Source: Scytalidium lignicola (lineage: Eukaryota > Ascomycota > Leotiomycetes). From it: a stretch of 64,000 nt of DNA. The stretch's first letter is position 1, and every line of letters starts with the position of its first letter. The notes under the pieces are model-generated. The model was given only the letters and a program-made list of their open reading frames with translations. It was not told the origin of the DNA and ran no database searches. Positions 34,843 to 45,152 of the stretch are shown here, piece by piece. The position numbers and the translations under genes are program-made. The stretch covers positions 62,001 to 126,000 of the forward strand of contig NCSJ02000017.1 in the NCBI GenBank assembly GCA_002812745.2, in the 5' to 3' direction.

Positions 34843-36018
34843 ATGGCGGAGAGTGGCAACCGGCAAACGTGGCTAATCGTTGGAGCATCAAGAGGCATTG
34901 GCCTCGAATTATGCCGCCAGCTTGTTGCGAGGGGTCATCGCGTCATTGGCACTGTTCGAAATCCTGAAGCCCCATGGAATGTAGGCGATGCGAGTCTACA
35001 GAAGGCGCGAAAGCTTGTCTGCAATGTGTCAAGTAAAGACAGCATTTTTGTGAGAGAAAATTCCGTTCAAAGCTGTATGGAGAAGGAGAAAGGAAAGCCT
35101 GGTTCTCATATCTTTGCATTTTAACTAGGAATTCATGAAACAACTTGCCAGTCTCGGCGAATCCCGTATTGACTACGCTGTCATCAACGCTGGCATTCTC
35201 CAGTATCCGAATGTGCGTCTGCACTGTTTCACCTCTCTCTGAACTGCCATCTTGCAATTAGCTCACTTTAACTACCTTTGACTGTAGAGATCTCTCGATA
35301 TGTAAGTCCCGCGGGGTATTCGCTCAACTGCTCTTTCTCAACGAGGTTCTAGGTCATTTGATCGATTCGCAGCGCATCTGTACACTAATACTATAGGGCC
35401 AATCATTGTTGCCCAGCAATTGCTACAGACAGGGATCCCTATTGGGACCGTAGCATTCATGTCCAGCGACTCTAGCTCGACGCAGCTGTTCCGAGATCAA
35501 GAGGATGGGTGAGTTATTGTGGAATGCAAACCGATAAGCACTTGAAGGGTAGGGACTAATTGAAGTCAGATTCGCCGCATACGCTGCATCTAAGGCGGCT
35601 TTGAATCAAACACTCCGGGTAAATTATTTGCACTTGATAACTTGTGCTAAAAAACGAATGATAAGATGCTAACCAGAATAGCACATGGCGGCCGAATTGA
35701 AGCGAAAGAAGTCCAAGACGATTATCTTAGCCCTTCATCCAGGCGAGGTATCCACGTGAGTTTTTAGAAGCGCTGTAGATCTATTCATGCAGCTGACTCC
35801 GCTTTATGAATAGCGATATGGCAAACATTGAGATTCCGTGGGAGATTGAAGGAGGCCAGATCAGTGCCGAGGAGTCTGTCAAGGGGTTGCTGAATGTAAT
35901 TCCTGCCAAAGGCTTAGATCAAAGCGGCACATTCTGGACTTGGGATAATCGGGTGGGTTATCTTGCTGTTGTTTCTCTCTACTTGTTGCTGACATTACCA
36001 CAGGAGCATCCATGGTAA
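34843..36018 (+). CDS. Short-chain dehydrogenase/reductase, eight exons
   Basis: NAD(P)-dependent oxidoreductase with a Rossmann fold. Exons 34843-35049, 35129-35212, 35288-35301, 35353-35508, 35570-35618, 35682-35755, 35814-35952 and 36004-36018 sum to 738 bases (245 aa). Landmarks: cofactor motif VGASRGIGLELCR, VINAGIL (the NAG motif), the catalytic Ser region GTVAFMSSDSSS and YAASKAAL holding the Tyr-x3-Lys pair, then LHPGEVSTDMA. The sequence is closest in style to fungal C-factor-like SDRs. Exon 3 (14 bases) and exon 8 (15 bases with the stop) are micro-exons, so simple gene callers will probably truncate this gene. The acceptor of exon 4 is the CTAG at 35352, giving MSFDRFAAHLYTNTIGP. 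Substrate unknown. Confidence 0.9.
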
Positions 36019-36758
36019 TACCAATTGGTTCGAAGTGAATTCTGGATGAGCAGCTTCTGTTGCTCGATAGTTAGTTGAGTAAATGCAACAGTCGTGAATA
36101 TCCCACTCGTGTTTTGATATTCAAATTACGTTTGACTTCTCTAGTGAAACTTCTCTTCGATCAACATGCAGTCGATCGGTGCATTACATGCTCCTGGGGA
36201 AAGGAAAAGTCGACCTACTCGTCAATCATCTTTTGGCGTTTTAATTAATATTCAAACCTGCTGGTTTTAATTAGCCACATTCTTTGTAGATTAGTCAATT
36301 ACCCTTATATGTTCTTTTGTTAATGTAGCCCATTTGTAAATAAGCTTTATACCCTGACCCACCAATGCCTAACATCGAAGTGCAATTTTAAGCATCGCAT
36401 AATCAAAGATGAAATAATTACAATTAATTTTGCAGGGATGATGTCCTAGGTATTGATCACTTAAAAGTTACAATCGTCAATGTTAAGAGATGCCCGTATT
36501 TATGAGAGAATTGACGGTGAGCGAATCCAGGACAAACGCCAAGGCCACTCATTGACTCCTGTGGTACATTGTACGTAAAACAGCCACCAGCTGAAATTAG
36601 AAAAAGGAGGCATAGATTATCGTTAGTATACAGAAGCTCAAACTATCTCTTCTAGACGCCTTTCCTTCACTAGTCTACACCTATCAAGAGGTACCCGCAA
36701 TTCTAGAGCAAGCAGGCTCCTAGACCCCGTACGCCCGCAACCTCATTATCTTTTTAAA
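36019..36758. other. Intergenic, no gene seen
   Basis: AT-rich spacer between the SDR gene and the hemerythrin-like relic. No coding signal or repeat recognised. Confidence 0.5.
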
Positions 36759-37585
36759 ATGGCAACCAGTACGGCTTCTCCTAGGCCATGGGCGGATAGC
36801 CCCCACGAATTGATACCAACGCCTATTTGCATAACTCAAAAGGTTAGTATATATATTTCCATAATAACAAGCTGTCGAGCTCAACGATTCATATCAGCAC
36901 GACCTATTCACAAGCGGTGCAAGCCATATGTGTATAGTGCACAACTCCATCTTCCGGGGGTACAATTCTATCTATCACCAGGCACCACATGTCGCTGAAA
37001 TCGGCAAGGCTGACTTTATCGGGTATTGTTTGGCGTGGCACAAATTCTTAAAGACGCATGCCAAAAATGAAGAAACCAATCTCTTTCTAAGAGTTGAGGA
37101 GCTTTTGGAGGACAAAACGATTTGGGAGGAGTCAAATAAGGAGCATGGTACGCTAGAACCCAGTCTAGGGCCATGATGGAAGGACTCGGATAGAATTGTC
37201 CTGATAAGTAACTCCTGTATGAGCAAGAGACTTTCATGCCGGGCATAGCCAAGTTCGAGGACTATCTAGTCAACCTCAAGTCTGCAAGCGACTTCTCAGG
37301 AAGTAAATTACTAGAGATTAATTATAGGCTCTTTCCAAGAGCTGCTCGAAGTGCACATGCGATCTGAAATCTCCACCCTCGCGAACCTAGCACACCACAC
37401 GCGGACACCCAAGGAAGGAAGTGTAGAGGAGAAGGCTACCGCCTTCGACAAGCGTGAGGGTATCAACCTTATCAAGTCCGGCGTAACGGACGTCATGCCT
37501 TTTTTTTTCTATTTAACTTTGATCGCGAGTACACTGGTTGATAGGTAGTGGTATGGCTGTTTCTACTTACTTATGAAAAGCACTA
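36759..37585 (+). pseudogene. Hemerythrin (HHE cation-binding)-like gene, broken
   Basis: Segments 36759-36842, 36898-37147 and 37228 onward splice into a hemerythrin-like helical protein: KHDLFTSGASHMCIVHNSI, then AWHKFLKTHAKNEE and NKEHETFMPGIAKFEDYL, with the His/Glu pattern that binds the di-iron site (H...HxxxE...H...H). After ...SGSKLLEI the frame shifts by one base (about 37305-37328) into SFQELLEVHMRSEISTL, and again in a nine-T run at about 37500-37509, after which NFDREYTG and WYGC lie in other frames. A 25-base intron would be needed to rescue the first break, which is too short. Either the gene is decayed or the reads carry indels; the second break lies in a homopolymer and may be a sequencing error. 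Confidence 0.6.
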
Positions 37586-37975
37586 ATACGGTTTATTAAA
37601 CTACAAAATATGGCATCATAAATTCTATAGTAAACCGCACGAAATTTCGTTATTTGAAGTCAAATCAAAAGAACGTTATCATAAAATATATAAAATGTAG
37701 CGTTAGTTAAATAAGCAAAGCACAGGCTCCTTGTACTTCTTCCTTGTAGATACAAAACTATCCTAACAATAACGTATTTAAAGGAATATAACGTTAGTTA
37801 TCATTAGTAGGTACTTTGAGTAGTAAGATAAACTGATGTTAAGTATAAGAGTTATAAGAGTGTGGCTGTAATCTTCTTAAATAGCTGAACGATTCAGACA
37901 GGGCTTCCCATCTCCCTCATGCCGGCACGGTATAAGTCCTACTAGCACTCGTGATAAAGACGACTGCGCCGACTT

Positions 37976-38333
37976 TCACTTTTTTNGGCCCCTCTGACTT
38001 CCTGATTTCGAACTTCTCTAAGTCGTCCCTCTCTAACATTCGACAGTTGACGGAAATTATTTGGTGTATCATGTCTGCTGGAGCCCAATGAGTCACACAT
38101 CCACAATTCCTACAACGATGAAACTGGATGTCCTTGTCGCCCCAAACATAAAACTCGGTTGGTTCACCCTCAATCATAACTTCCTCTGGTTTATAATATG
38201 CCCAGAGAACTCCGTAACGTCGACAGATTGAGCACAAACATTCGTTTAGAGCTTCTTTCGGTGCGGGGAAGGTGAGGCTGACAGCCTTACAGTGGCAATT
38301 TGCCGTAAGGGTAGCTTGCCCTAATGTGTCCAT
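37976..38333 (-). CDS. GFA / CENP-V-like zinc protein
   Basis: Small zinc-binding protein of the glutathione-dependent formaldehyde-activating (GFA)/CENP-V fold, a family of S-hydroxymethylglutathione-related or unknown enzymes. Cys motifs in order: CHCKAV near residue 14, CLCSICRR near residue 34, and HRCRNCGCVTHW near residue 73, matching the two zinc sites. A start at 38333 gives the normal short N-terminus. An N at 37986 sits in the last codons beside a T run. If it is not a real base, as in two other genes here, the protein ends SEGPKK at 37976 (118 aa); if it is a base, the frame continues to 37917 (138 aa). The shorter form fits the family size better. Single exon. Confidence 0.88.
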
Positions 38334-39135
38334 TTGAACTATACAATGTAATGTTTGTTGGCTAAAAGTGCAAGAAGATTGACTAAATCGTAGAGAAGAA
38401 AATGAGGCATACGTTTTGGCTGTAATACACTAGACTGCTCGACTATACAAGAATATCCTAATGCAAGCCTGGAGCTTGACGAGTATAGGCAAGTGATAAG
38501 AATTCCGAAGGTTTGTCATGAATATATTCCTGTTGTGCAAAAGCAGGTGGGAAGAAATGTGCGCGGACTTCTCTTGTAATAGAAAGAAAGTGTCGGTTCA
38601 CCTGTAGCACGTAGTACAGTACGCAATTATACGTAATATACTCGTTGTGCTATTCCATGGTTGTTGTACGATTAGGGGGTGGAAGAGCGAAGCTGTAGGA
38701 GCTTCGCTCGCTCCCACTACCTAATCGAGACTAGCTTACAGTGGCACGTGAATATCACGTGTACTGTCACACAGCATCAAGGGTTCTAATCTGAGGTGGG
38801 AGCCGAACCAGGGTCCCGAAACTATTCACGAAGAACATTGACCTGATTCTTACCCCTATCATGTTCTATAATATCTAACTTATCTTAATCTCAAAAATAA
38901 TCTACAAAGGTCTCAATTTGGCGGGTCTCATCGCTCTTTGTCTTGCAAGAGGAAGATGGTACAAGGTATGCGGGAATTAGGTTCGAATTGGCTGCTAGAT
39001 AGGCAAGCTTTGATCGTGTTCGGCTAACATGAAAACTTCACAATCAAGATGATACAGATCTTCAATATTCTTACTACTCGAAATTTTCGATCATTCTCTC
39101 TTCATAACTGTTCTAAAATTCCTCCTTGTCCCACT
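38334..39135. other. Intergenic with palindromes, no gene seen
   Basis: Contains a hairpin with 9-base arms AGCGAAGCT/AGCTTCGCT at 38686-38708, and a second palindrome at 38738-38767 carrying two CACGTG boxes at 38745 and 38756. No open frame supported. Confidence 0.6.
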
Positions 39136-40085
39136 CTATGCGAGATTTCCAGCAACGAGTTTCTTCAAGTCTTCCTCTGTCAACTCCTTGACACCAAGAA
39201 GCTCATTGTCCGTCTCATCATAAGCGCACCCATAAATGTCACCGGCAAAAGCTGTACCTTTCAGTACCTTCATAATGACCGGCATGCTGAAATCGCCGGC
39301 GCTGAGTTCGTCCAAACCCTCTTTCAATACCGCACTTGTCTGAACCTTACTAATTTCCCACTTGATATCCGGTCTCAGCCCTTCCGCAATTCTCAACAAG
39401 CGGTTCTGCGTCAAGATTACCTCTGAAGTTCGCACGATTTTATTTTTAGTAGCCTCAAAGTTTTTCAGAATTTCAGCGATAGCCTTCCCGATATTCGGCA
39501 GGGAAGTAGAACTAATCCTATTGTCACCTTCATCAAACAAAGTCACCTTATGATTCGCAAAATCCATCAACGCGGGACCACCAAAAATGAAATCCAAAAA
39601 GGCACCACATGCAAGGACAGTCCAAGTCAGCTTTCCAGCCTTCGCATTTTCCTGCAGATACCGCTGGATCTTGAACATTGGGGCGTATATTGGCACGGTT
39701 TCGAGTTTGAGGCTGGTCGTGCAACTGCCGTATTCCGAGGGGATGATACGCTTCACTCCAGCAGCGATGGCGGCGTCGATGAGCACTGTCTGGTTCTCGA
39801 TGGCCGCAGCAGTCATTGTGGACACGAGTCCGTCGATGCCCTTGAGCGCGGCAGTCAAGGATTCCACGGATGTGTAGTCTACTTCAATAACTTTGACGCT
39901 GGCATCGTATGCCCCTGGATTTTTAGACCGTGTGAGAACAGTGACTTGGAAGTTTGCATCCACAAGTGCTTTGAGGACGTGAGGCCCAAGGTTGCCGGAA
40001 GCCTGGTAAAGATGTCAGTCGTTTCTCATGATGTATTTTTTGAAATCCTTACGCCGGCAACTGCAACTGATTTTATTTCAGACAT
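39136..40085 (-). CDS. NmrA-like / isoflavone reductase-like NAD(P)-binding protein
   Basis: Atypical SDR of the NmrA/isoflavone-reductase group. Exons 40085-40053 and 40002-39136 give 299 aa. The N-terminal cofactor motif VAVAGASGNLGPHVL is completed across the intron (GxxGxxG-type). Further landmarks: VTVLTRS at the second strand (NADP-type Arg), GLVSTMTA, RIIPSEYG and TVLACGAFLDF. The C-terminal half contains LRPDIKWEISKVQT, a substrate-side segment seen in related fungal proteins. The active-site Lys of true isoflavone reductases is not evident, so the protein could be a redox sensor or reductase of unknown substrate. Divergent from a Zn2Cys6 regulator at 40501, with a 415-base shared promoter, which suggests regulation by that neighbour (inference). 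Confidence 0.92.
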
Positions 40086-40500
40086 GATAAAGAAGCTTTG
40101 GAGTTTCAGGCCAAGAGTATATTGGTTTGATGCTTTGGTGATGAGGTGAGCTGATGGTGATTTGGGGGCATTTTTCCAGCAGGAAGAGGCCATTCCTTTA
40201 TACCTCTCTAGTCGTATTAAAGTCTAGCCATCCGTTTCATTGTTTCTTGCCGACTAAGATCTCACCCAATTTTTCTTCTAAGCAAGTCTCACTACATACA
40301 ACTAAAGCTTTGAAAGCCCGCACAGCTTTCCCGATCACGATCCCGCATATCCCGCACTGGCAGCCCACTCCCGGCGGATCTTACCCGCTCTTATGATCCC
40401 TTCAAAATCCCGCTGGTCCCCGCAGGTCCCCGCACATTATTCATTCCTTCGGCCAACAGCTCATAACACAATCCCGTGGCGGTGGTTCAACTCGATCAGA
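40086..40500. promoter_or_regulatory. Divergent promoter of NmrA-like and Zn2Cys6 genes
   Basis: Only 415 bases separate the starts. The segment 40325-40440 holds repeated CCCGC-type words (TCCCGCATATCCCGCACTGG, CCCGCTGGTCCCCGCAGG, CCCCGCAC) that could be operator half-sites. The open frame at 40393-40500 is an N-terminal extension without domain. Confidence 0.4.
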
Positions 40501-42193
40501 ATGAGCACCGAACACCGTGGATTAATTTCCAAGAAAGCTTGCACACGATGCAGTACCCAGAAAAGGCGATGCGACAAGGCGATTCCAGACTGTGGACTTT
40601 GCAAAAGGTACCTGAACGAACTTTGTTGACTCGTACTATACAATATTGCTAACTCGGACGTTTGTAGACTCCGTCAACCATGCCAGTATGAAGTCCGCCG
40701 GGTGTCGTACTCGGGTCCAACTCCCTCACCATCGCCCAGACCAGAGATATTCCTTGGCTCGGGGACATTTACACCAACCCACCTCAAGGACGCTATCATC
40801 CAAAAACTTATGCCCCTCACACCCGAAGATACCCTCTCTGCCTACTGCCGGGAAATCGAGCCATGGTTCCCCATTATATCGATATCTAGGCTACAGAGCC
40901 GACTCCCATCAACATGGGACAAAGCTCCTCTGGATGTTGCATTACTCTGCTTGTCCATTATACTTCTCACAACCACTCCACCTGCATCTCCAGAAGATGA
41001 CAATAATCTCTCCAAATTCAAGTCCCTGTATCTTTATACTAAGAGCAGCATAGGCTCAACCGAAGGACTTGGTATCAATTCTTTTCTGATCGTCCAATCA
41101 AGGATTTTGGTGACTCTTTTCGAAGTCGCCCATGGCTTCCACCCAGCAGCTTATATCTCAATTGGAGCCACAGTCAGAGCCGCAGAAGCACTTGGAGTTC
41201 GCCCAGAGGTAGATGCTTCCCCCTCTCACTCTTTAGATGACGAGGCAAAGGGAGAAGAGACAGTATTGACTTGGTGTGGAATTCTAGCCCTGGATAGGTG
41301 AGCCCTTTTGACAGAGTTCTCAGAGTTGAAGCTTTGGTGTCATTTACTTATTGTTTCTAGATACATAGCCATAGAATCCGGGCCGCATCCCTCTCTAACC
41401 CGTTCACGATCCCAGTCCCTCCACGATGTCCTCAAACCCACAATTTGCCCGACCAACCAACATGACCAAGACCAAACAAGCCCCATTTTCCGTCTTTCTC
41501 GCCTTTTGCAAGCTTCCTCCCTCCTCGATAAGATCCATGCCACCATAAACAGCCCTATGGCAGACCATCCATTTAACTTTGATGAGTTGATTTTGACTAT
41601 TCAGACGATAACCAATCTCCAGACGATTCTAAATGAGGAGATTGGGGACGGCATCCACCTCTATGCAGGTGGACTGGGTCTTTGTAATATGTGAGCTGCT
41701 AGTATTTACAGATTTAGGGTTAGGGATTGGCGCCTCGATGCTAACGTTAGAACAGGGCCCTTCTCCTAGCATTCGAAAATGGTTGTAAAGCACCTCTTAT
41801 TACCGGTGTAACTGAGAATTGTAATTCTATAGCCACGACATCTATCATCTCCCTCCTCTCCACCATCACTAGTATGGTTGAGCCCTTCACACTGGGTACG
41901 CAGTCCATTGATTTCAACTTCCTCTCACCATTTGTCACGCTTCAGGTATATAAAGCAGCAGCGATTGTAACAGAGACGCTGTTAATGAATATTGATCCGA
42001 ATGATGGACTGAAAAAGTTAAGGATTTTAAGGAATTTCTTGAGGACTGTGGGAGAGAGGTGGTTACTCTGCGGTAAGTTGAGCAAGACCTTCGACAAGTA
42101 GGTTGAGCTGACTGAATATGTATAGAGCGATATCTCAAACTTCTCAACGAGGATACGACACCAAGGATTCTAAAGACTATAGGGCAAGGATAG
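40501..42193 (+). CDS. Zn(II)2Cys6 transcription factor
   Basis: Fungal binuclear-zinc regulator of the nucleus. Exons 40501-40607, 40668-41297, 41361-41690, 41756-42072 and 42126-42193 sum to 1452 bases (483 aa). The six-Cys cluster CxxCx6C...CxxCx6C reads KACTRCSTQKRRCDKAIPDC then GLCKRLRQPCQYE, with the last cysteine brought in by exon 2, a classic intron position. A middle region without the classical fungal TF motif but with helical text (ILLTTT, VQSRILVTLFEVAHGFHPAAYISIGATVRAA) matches the fungal-specific TF family style. I start at 40501, as MSTEHRGLISKKACTRC is the usual short arm; an upstream in-frame ATG at 40393 would add 36 low-complexity residues. Probable target: the divergent NmrA-like gene (inference). 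Confidence 0.93.
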
Positions 42194-42995
42194 GATAGAG
42201 GTTTTCACTCACACCTCAAAAGCTTTTGCGTCTTTGACCGAGATGGGCAGTCAGGATTGGCCCAATGCACCAATTTGACTTGGCGCACATAATCAACCTT
42301 ACGGTGCAGAACGTATCCTGATGTTAAATGTCAAATTGTCATTTTCCGTGGCCAATTTTCTAGGATCCCATAAGTACGGAGGGGATTGGACATCTATAAT
42401 ATCATTAAAATGTAAAACGTTATCGGAATAATTATATCGTGTATCTCGGTATTTTAGAGCTATGGTGAAACCATCTACAACTATCCCCTGGGGTAAATGG
42501 TCCCGAGCAAACGTCCCAAAGCAAACGTTCTGAGAAAAAGTCTTAAGATAGCAAATACCCTTCCCCATATACGGTAATATGGAAAAAAAGATATGCAGCG
42601 TCTCGGAGCTAGGACCCCCCGTGTCCTGGGACATTAGGCTTTTTAGGAACCTCTGGACTTTATACTTTGTCTTTTTCTACCTTTGTACAGTCAGGCACTT
42701 ACGTTTCATGTTGCCCTGGATAACAAGTGCCTTTATTCTTCACCTTCTTTTTGCTATTCGGCTTTTCAACCGGGAGGTATGCTTTTAAAGCTATTTCCTG
42801 CCACTCTTTTGATTCCTGGTACTCACCTTGTATAGGGACAAGGGGGGCGAGGAGAGCCTGCGTAATCACTGGTTTTAGTAGTTGGGGAGTTCGCTGGTAG
42901 ATTTTAGTATTTCTCTCTAATGGGGAGGAGATCTGCAGTCATACTATGTCATTCTTATAATCATTTAGCATTTTTTTNGATATTAGACTACACCA
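42194..42995. other. Intergenic, no gene seen
   Basis: 3' flank of the regulator gene; an N at 42978 follows a T run. The hydrophobic frame at 42579-42788 has no domain. DNA here may be decayed transposon sequence leading into the piggyBac scrap, but I see no further motif. Confidence 0.45.
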
Positions 42996-43148
42996 CATAT
43001 TCAGTTTGTTGCCCGACAATTTTGTATCCCAGGGCGAAATATTTCTGTGGATGAGTATATAGAGCGGTTTCAGGGCAGATCTTTGATACTTTTAAGATAC
43101 ATAGTAAACCAACTCTTTGAGGCTATAAAGATGGGTAGGAAGGATTAA
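42996..43148 (+). mobile_element. Degenerate piggyBac-type transposase fragment
   Basis: The translation reads RQFCIPGRNISVDEYIERF then QGRS, the catalytic-region signature of piggyBac (DDE_Tnp_1_7) transposases (PGR.ISVDE.I.rF.GRS). After GRS the frame shifts and the family's KP...GYK segment appears as SKPTL then GYKDG in the next frame. No termini or target duplication were identified. A short relic beside the 2OG oxygenase/NCS1 block. Confidence 0.6.
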
Positions 43149-43249
43149 GACTAATACAAATCATTTCACGGCGAGTCACATTTCCATGTCAGTGCTTCAG
43201 GAAGTCCACAATCAAATCAAATTCATTTCTAATCCTACAAACCCGATTT

Positions 43250-44512
43250 CTACAAGGCTTTGATCTGGTGGTTAAACCCCTTGCCTTCATCCTGAATTAT
43301 TGCATTATGCAAATGCGCCGCTGTATAGTTCCTCCTTGTGACACCTTCTCTCCACTCTCCAGCATTCACTGGCTCGTACTCACTCGCTGGCTCTCCTGGA
43401 AGTAAGATTGGGGCAATAGTATGCGATGGAGCTGGGTGAACAAAATATGCTGCCGAATATCGGGCTGGCAAATAGTCATCCGGTCCTAAAGTCAGCTTCT
43501 GCTCTTCGGTCAACTGTGGGAGTGTGACTCTATGTCGGGTCGACTTCAGTCTATTGTTCGAAAGCCTCTGAAGCAAGTCTGCGACCTAAAGTAGATTTAT
43601 TAGTATATATTCCACGAGAATTCGTATACATAGACTGACGTTAATCACACAAGTCCCTCGAACTGGAGTCGCCGGAAGGAATTTTCCAGTGTGGTCAGGA
43701 TCTACTTCAAGACCTCCAACTTGATCCTGGAACAAGATAGTGCATAAACCATAGTCACAGTGGGGATTGATTCTCCAATGATTTTCGTATTCCAATGTCT
43801 TTCTTTGGATAGGCATGTAATGAAGTAGTCTCAACTGGGGGTTTGCATCTTTCATTGGCTCAGTGAAGTACTCAGGGTCCATATTTCCTTCTATGACAGC
43901 GAGTGCCCGCAAAACATGCTTGCAGAGCTCGAAGCATTTCTAGCCAATAATATCAGCATACCGGTGGCAAAACAGCGAGAGAAATTTGGCATATACCTGG
44001 TAGAATGCATCAATGACAACCTTGAAATCAGCGAGTTCGCCATCTTTTGGCAAGTTGTTGTTGACGAAGCGGCCATGTTCGTAACTTTCCTTATGCGAAA
44101 CAGCGCCTTTAAGACTTGACTCTGCTCCATCAGCAGTGTATCCCTGTGCTGTCTGAGTTGACACTACTTTCTCCTTCATTTTCTCTTCAATCGGACGGTC
44201 GAAGTACTTCTTGCTCTGTTTGCTACTAGTCAGCCTAATTTCCGTAGCTCTCAAAGCATCGTGCTCATACCAATGCAAACATTTCATCAACCTCCTCAAC
44301 CGAGATACCAAAATCCTTCAAGTAGATCCACCCGAAATTATGAAATGCATCGTATAGCTTCTGGGCACACTCCCTTTGATCATTTTCGTTTCCATTTAGG
44401 AAAGGTTCGAAGCTTATAGATTTCAGTTTGGGTTCCGAGTTCAAAGGGAAAAGAAAACTTACGACACAATAGGGAACGGAGCGTTCGGCTCTTCTAAGGT
44501 TGCAGACGGCAT
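43250..44512 (-). CDS. Isopenicillin-N-synthase-like 2-oxoglutarate/Fe(II) oxygenase (second copy type)
   Basis: Exons 44512-44463, 44412-44271, 44215-43997, 43939-43640 and 43585-43250 sum to 1047 bases (348 aa). Starting at 44512 in the frame MPSATLEEPNAPFPIV gives the usual N-terminal PIVSF; the other frame at the 5' end is a shadow. Iron ligands: His and Asp in INPHCDYGLCTILFQD, the distal His in KSTRHRVTLP; the 2-oxoglutarate Arg in PARYSAAYFVHP (R-x-S). DIOX_N-like text (DAFHNFGWIYLKDFGI) opens the fold. Family members oxidise nucleobases (thymine 7-hydroxylase), amino acids or secondary metabolites. Divergent from an NCS1 nucleobase-type permease, with an amidase downstream of that, so oxidation of an imported nitrogen heterocycle is a reasonable inference. 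It is only distantly similar to the oxygenase at 7328. Confidence 0.92.
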
Positions 44513-45152
44513 CACTGTGACTGCTCAAACTTATTAGGAAATATTAAGAAAACTTAACTACGACGTTATGAACAAATAGTTAATAAATACAATAAAGGTA
44601 ATTGATTTAAAGAATATTCAGAGAGACCGAAAGTTAAGGTCTACTCACCCGATTTATTTTCAACTAGTGGAGAAAGCTTGATTATTATTGGGAATAGGTA
44701 AATTCCGTGATCGTTTTATTGTGATTGATCCTGTAGCTGTAGTGTATCTCCTATCAGGAGCTAGGGCAGGTTATAGAGAGCGGATATTTGCGATCGGAGC
44801 CTTTGAGAGTGGCTGTGCCTTATCGTACTTGACTCCTTAGATCCTCTTGAGGAGGTCCGATATCAACGGACATGGCCGCTCTCAGTCTCCTCGTCAACTA
44901 ATCCAACTATCAGGGGCCTCTATCTCACTACATCTGATTGCAGTGGAACAACTCTTGTTATCTTTGAGAGTTGATTCTATGCCATCTCTACATTAATTGA
45001 TTATATATAATATATATACGTATGTGAGTGTGCGCGCCTGTGTGCCTATGTATGTGTAAAAGAGGACAATTCCAGCTTCCGCAGTCAAAATTTGTGAACC
45101 AGTGCCTCCTCTTGTGAATCGCTTTGAATCTTGCCTATAATATTTTGCTACA
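44513..45152. promoter_or_regulatory. Divergent promoter of 2OG oxygenase and NCS1 permease
   Basis: 640 bases. Four HGATAR motifs (44751, 44820, 44907, 44958) fall within about 215 bases, suggesting GATA-factor nitrogen control of both genes. A TG/TA-rich stretch at about 45001-45058 lies near the expected transcription start of the permease. Binding is inferred from motif density. Confidence 0.45.

Noticed and set aside
42299..42788. Hydrophobic or mixed frames before the piggyBac scrap
   Set aside because: No motif linking them to the transposase or any gene; composition expected of AT-rich noncoding DNA.
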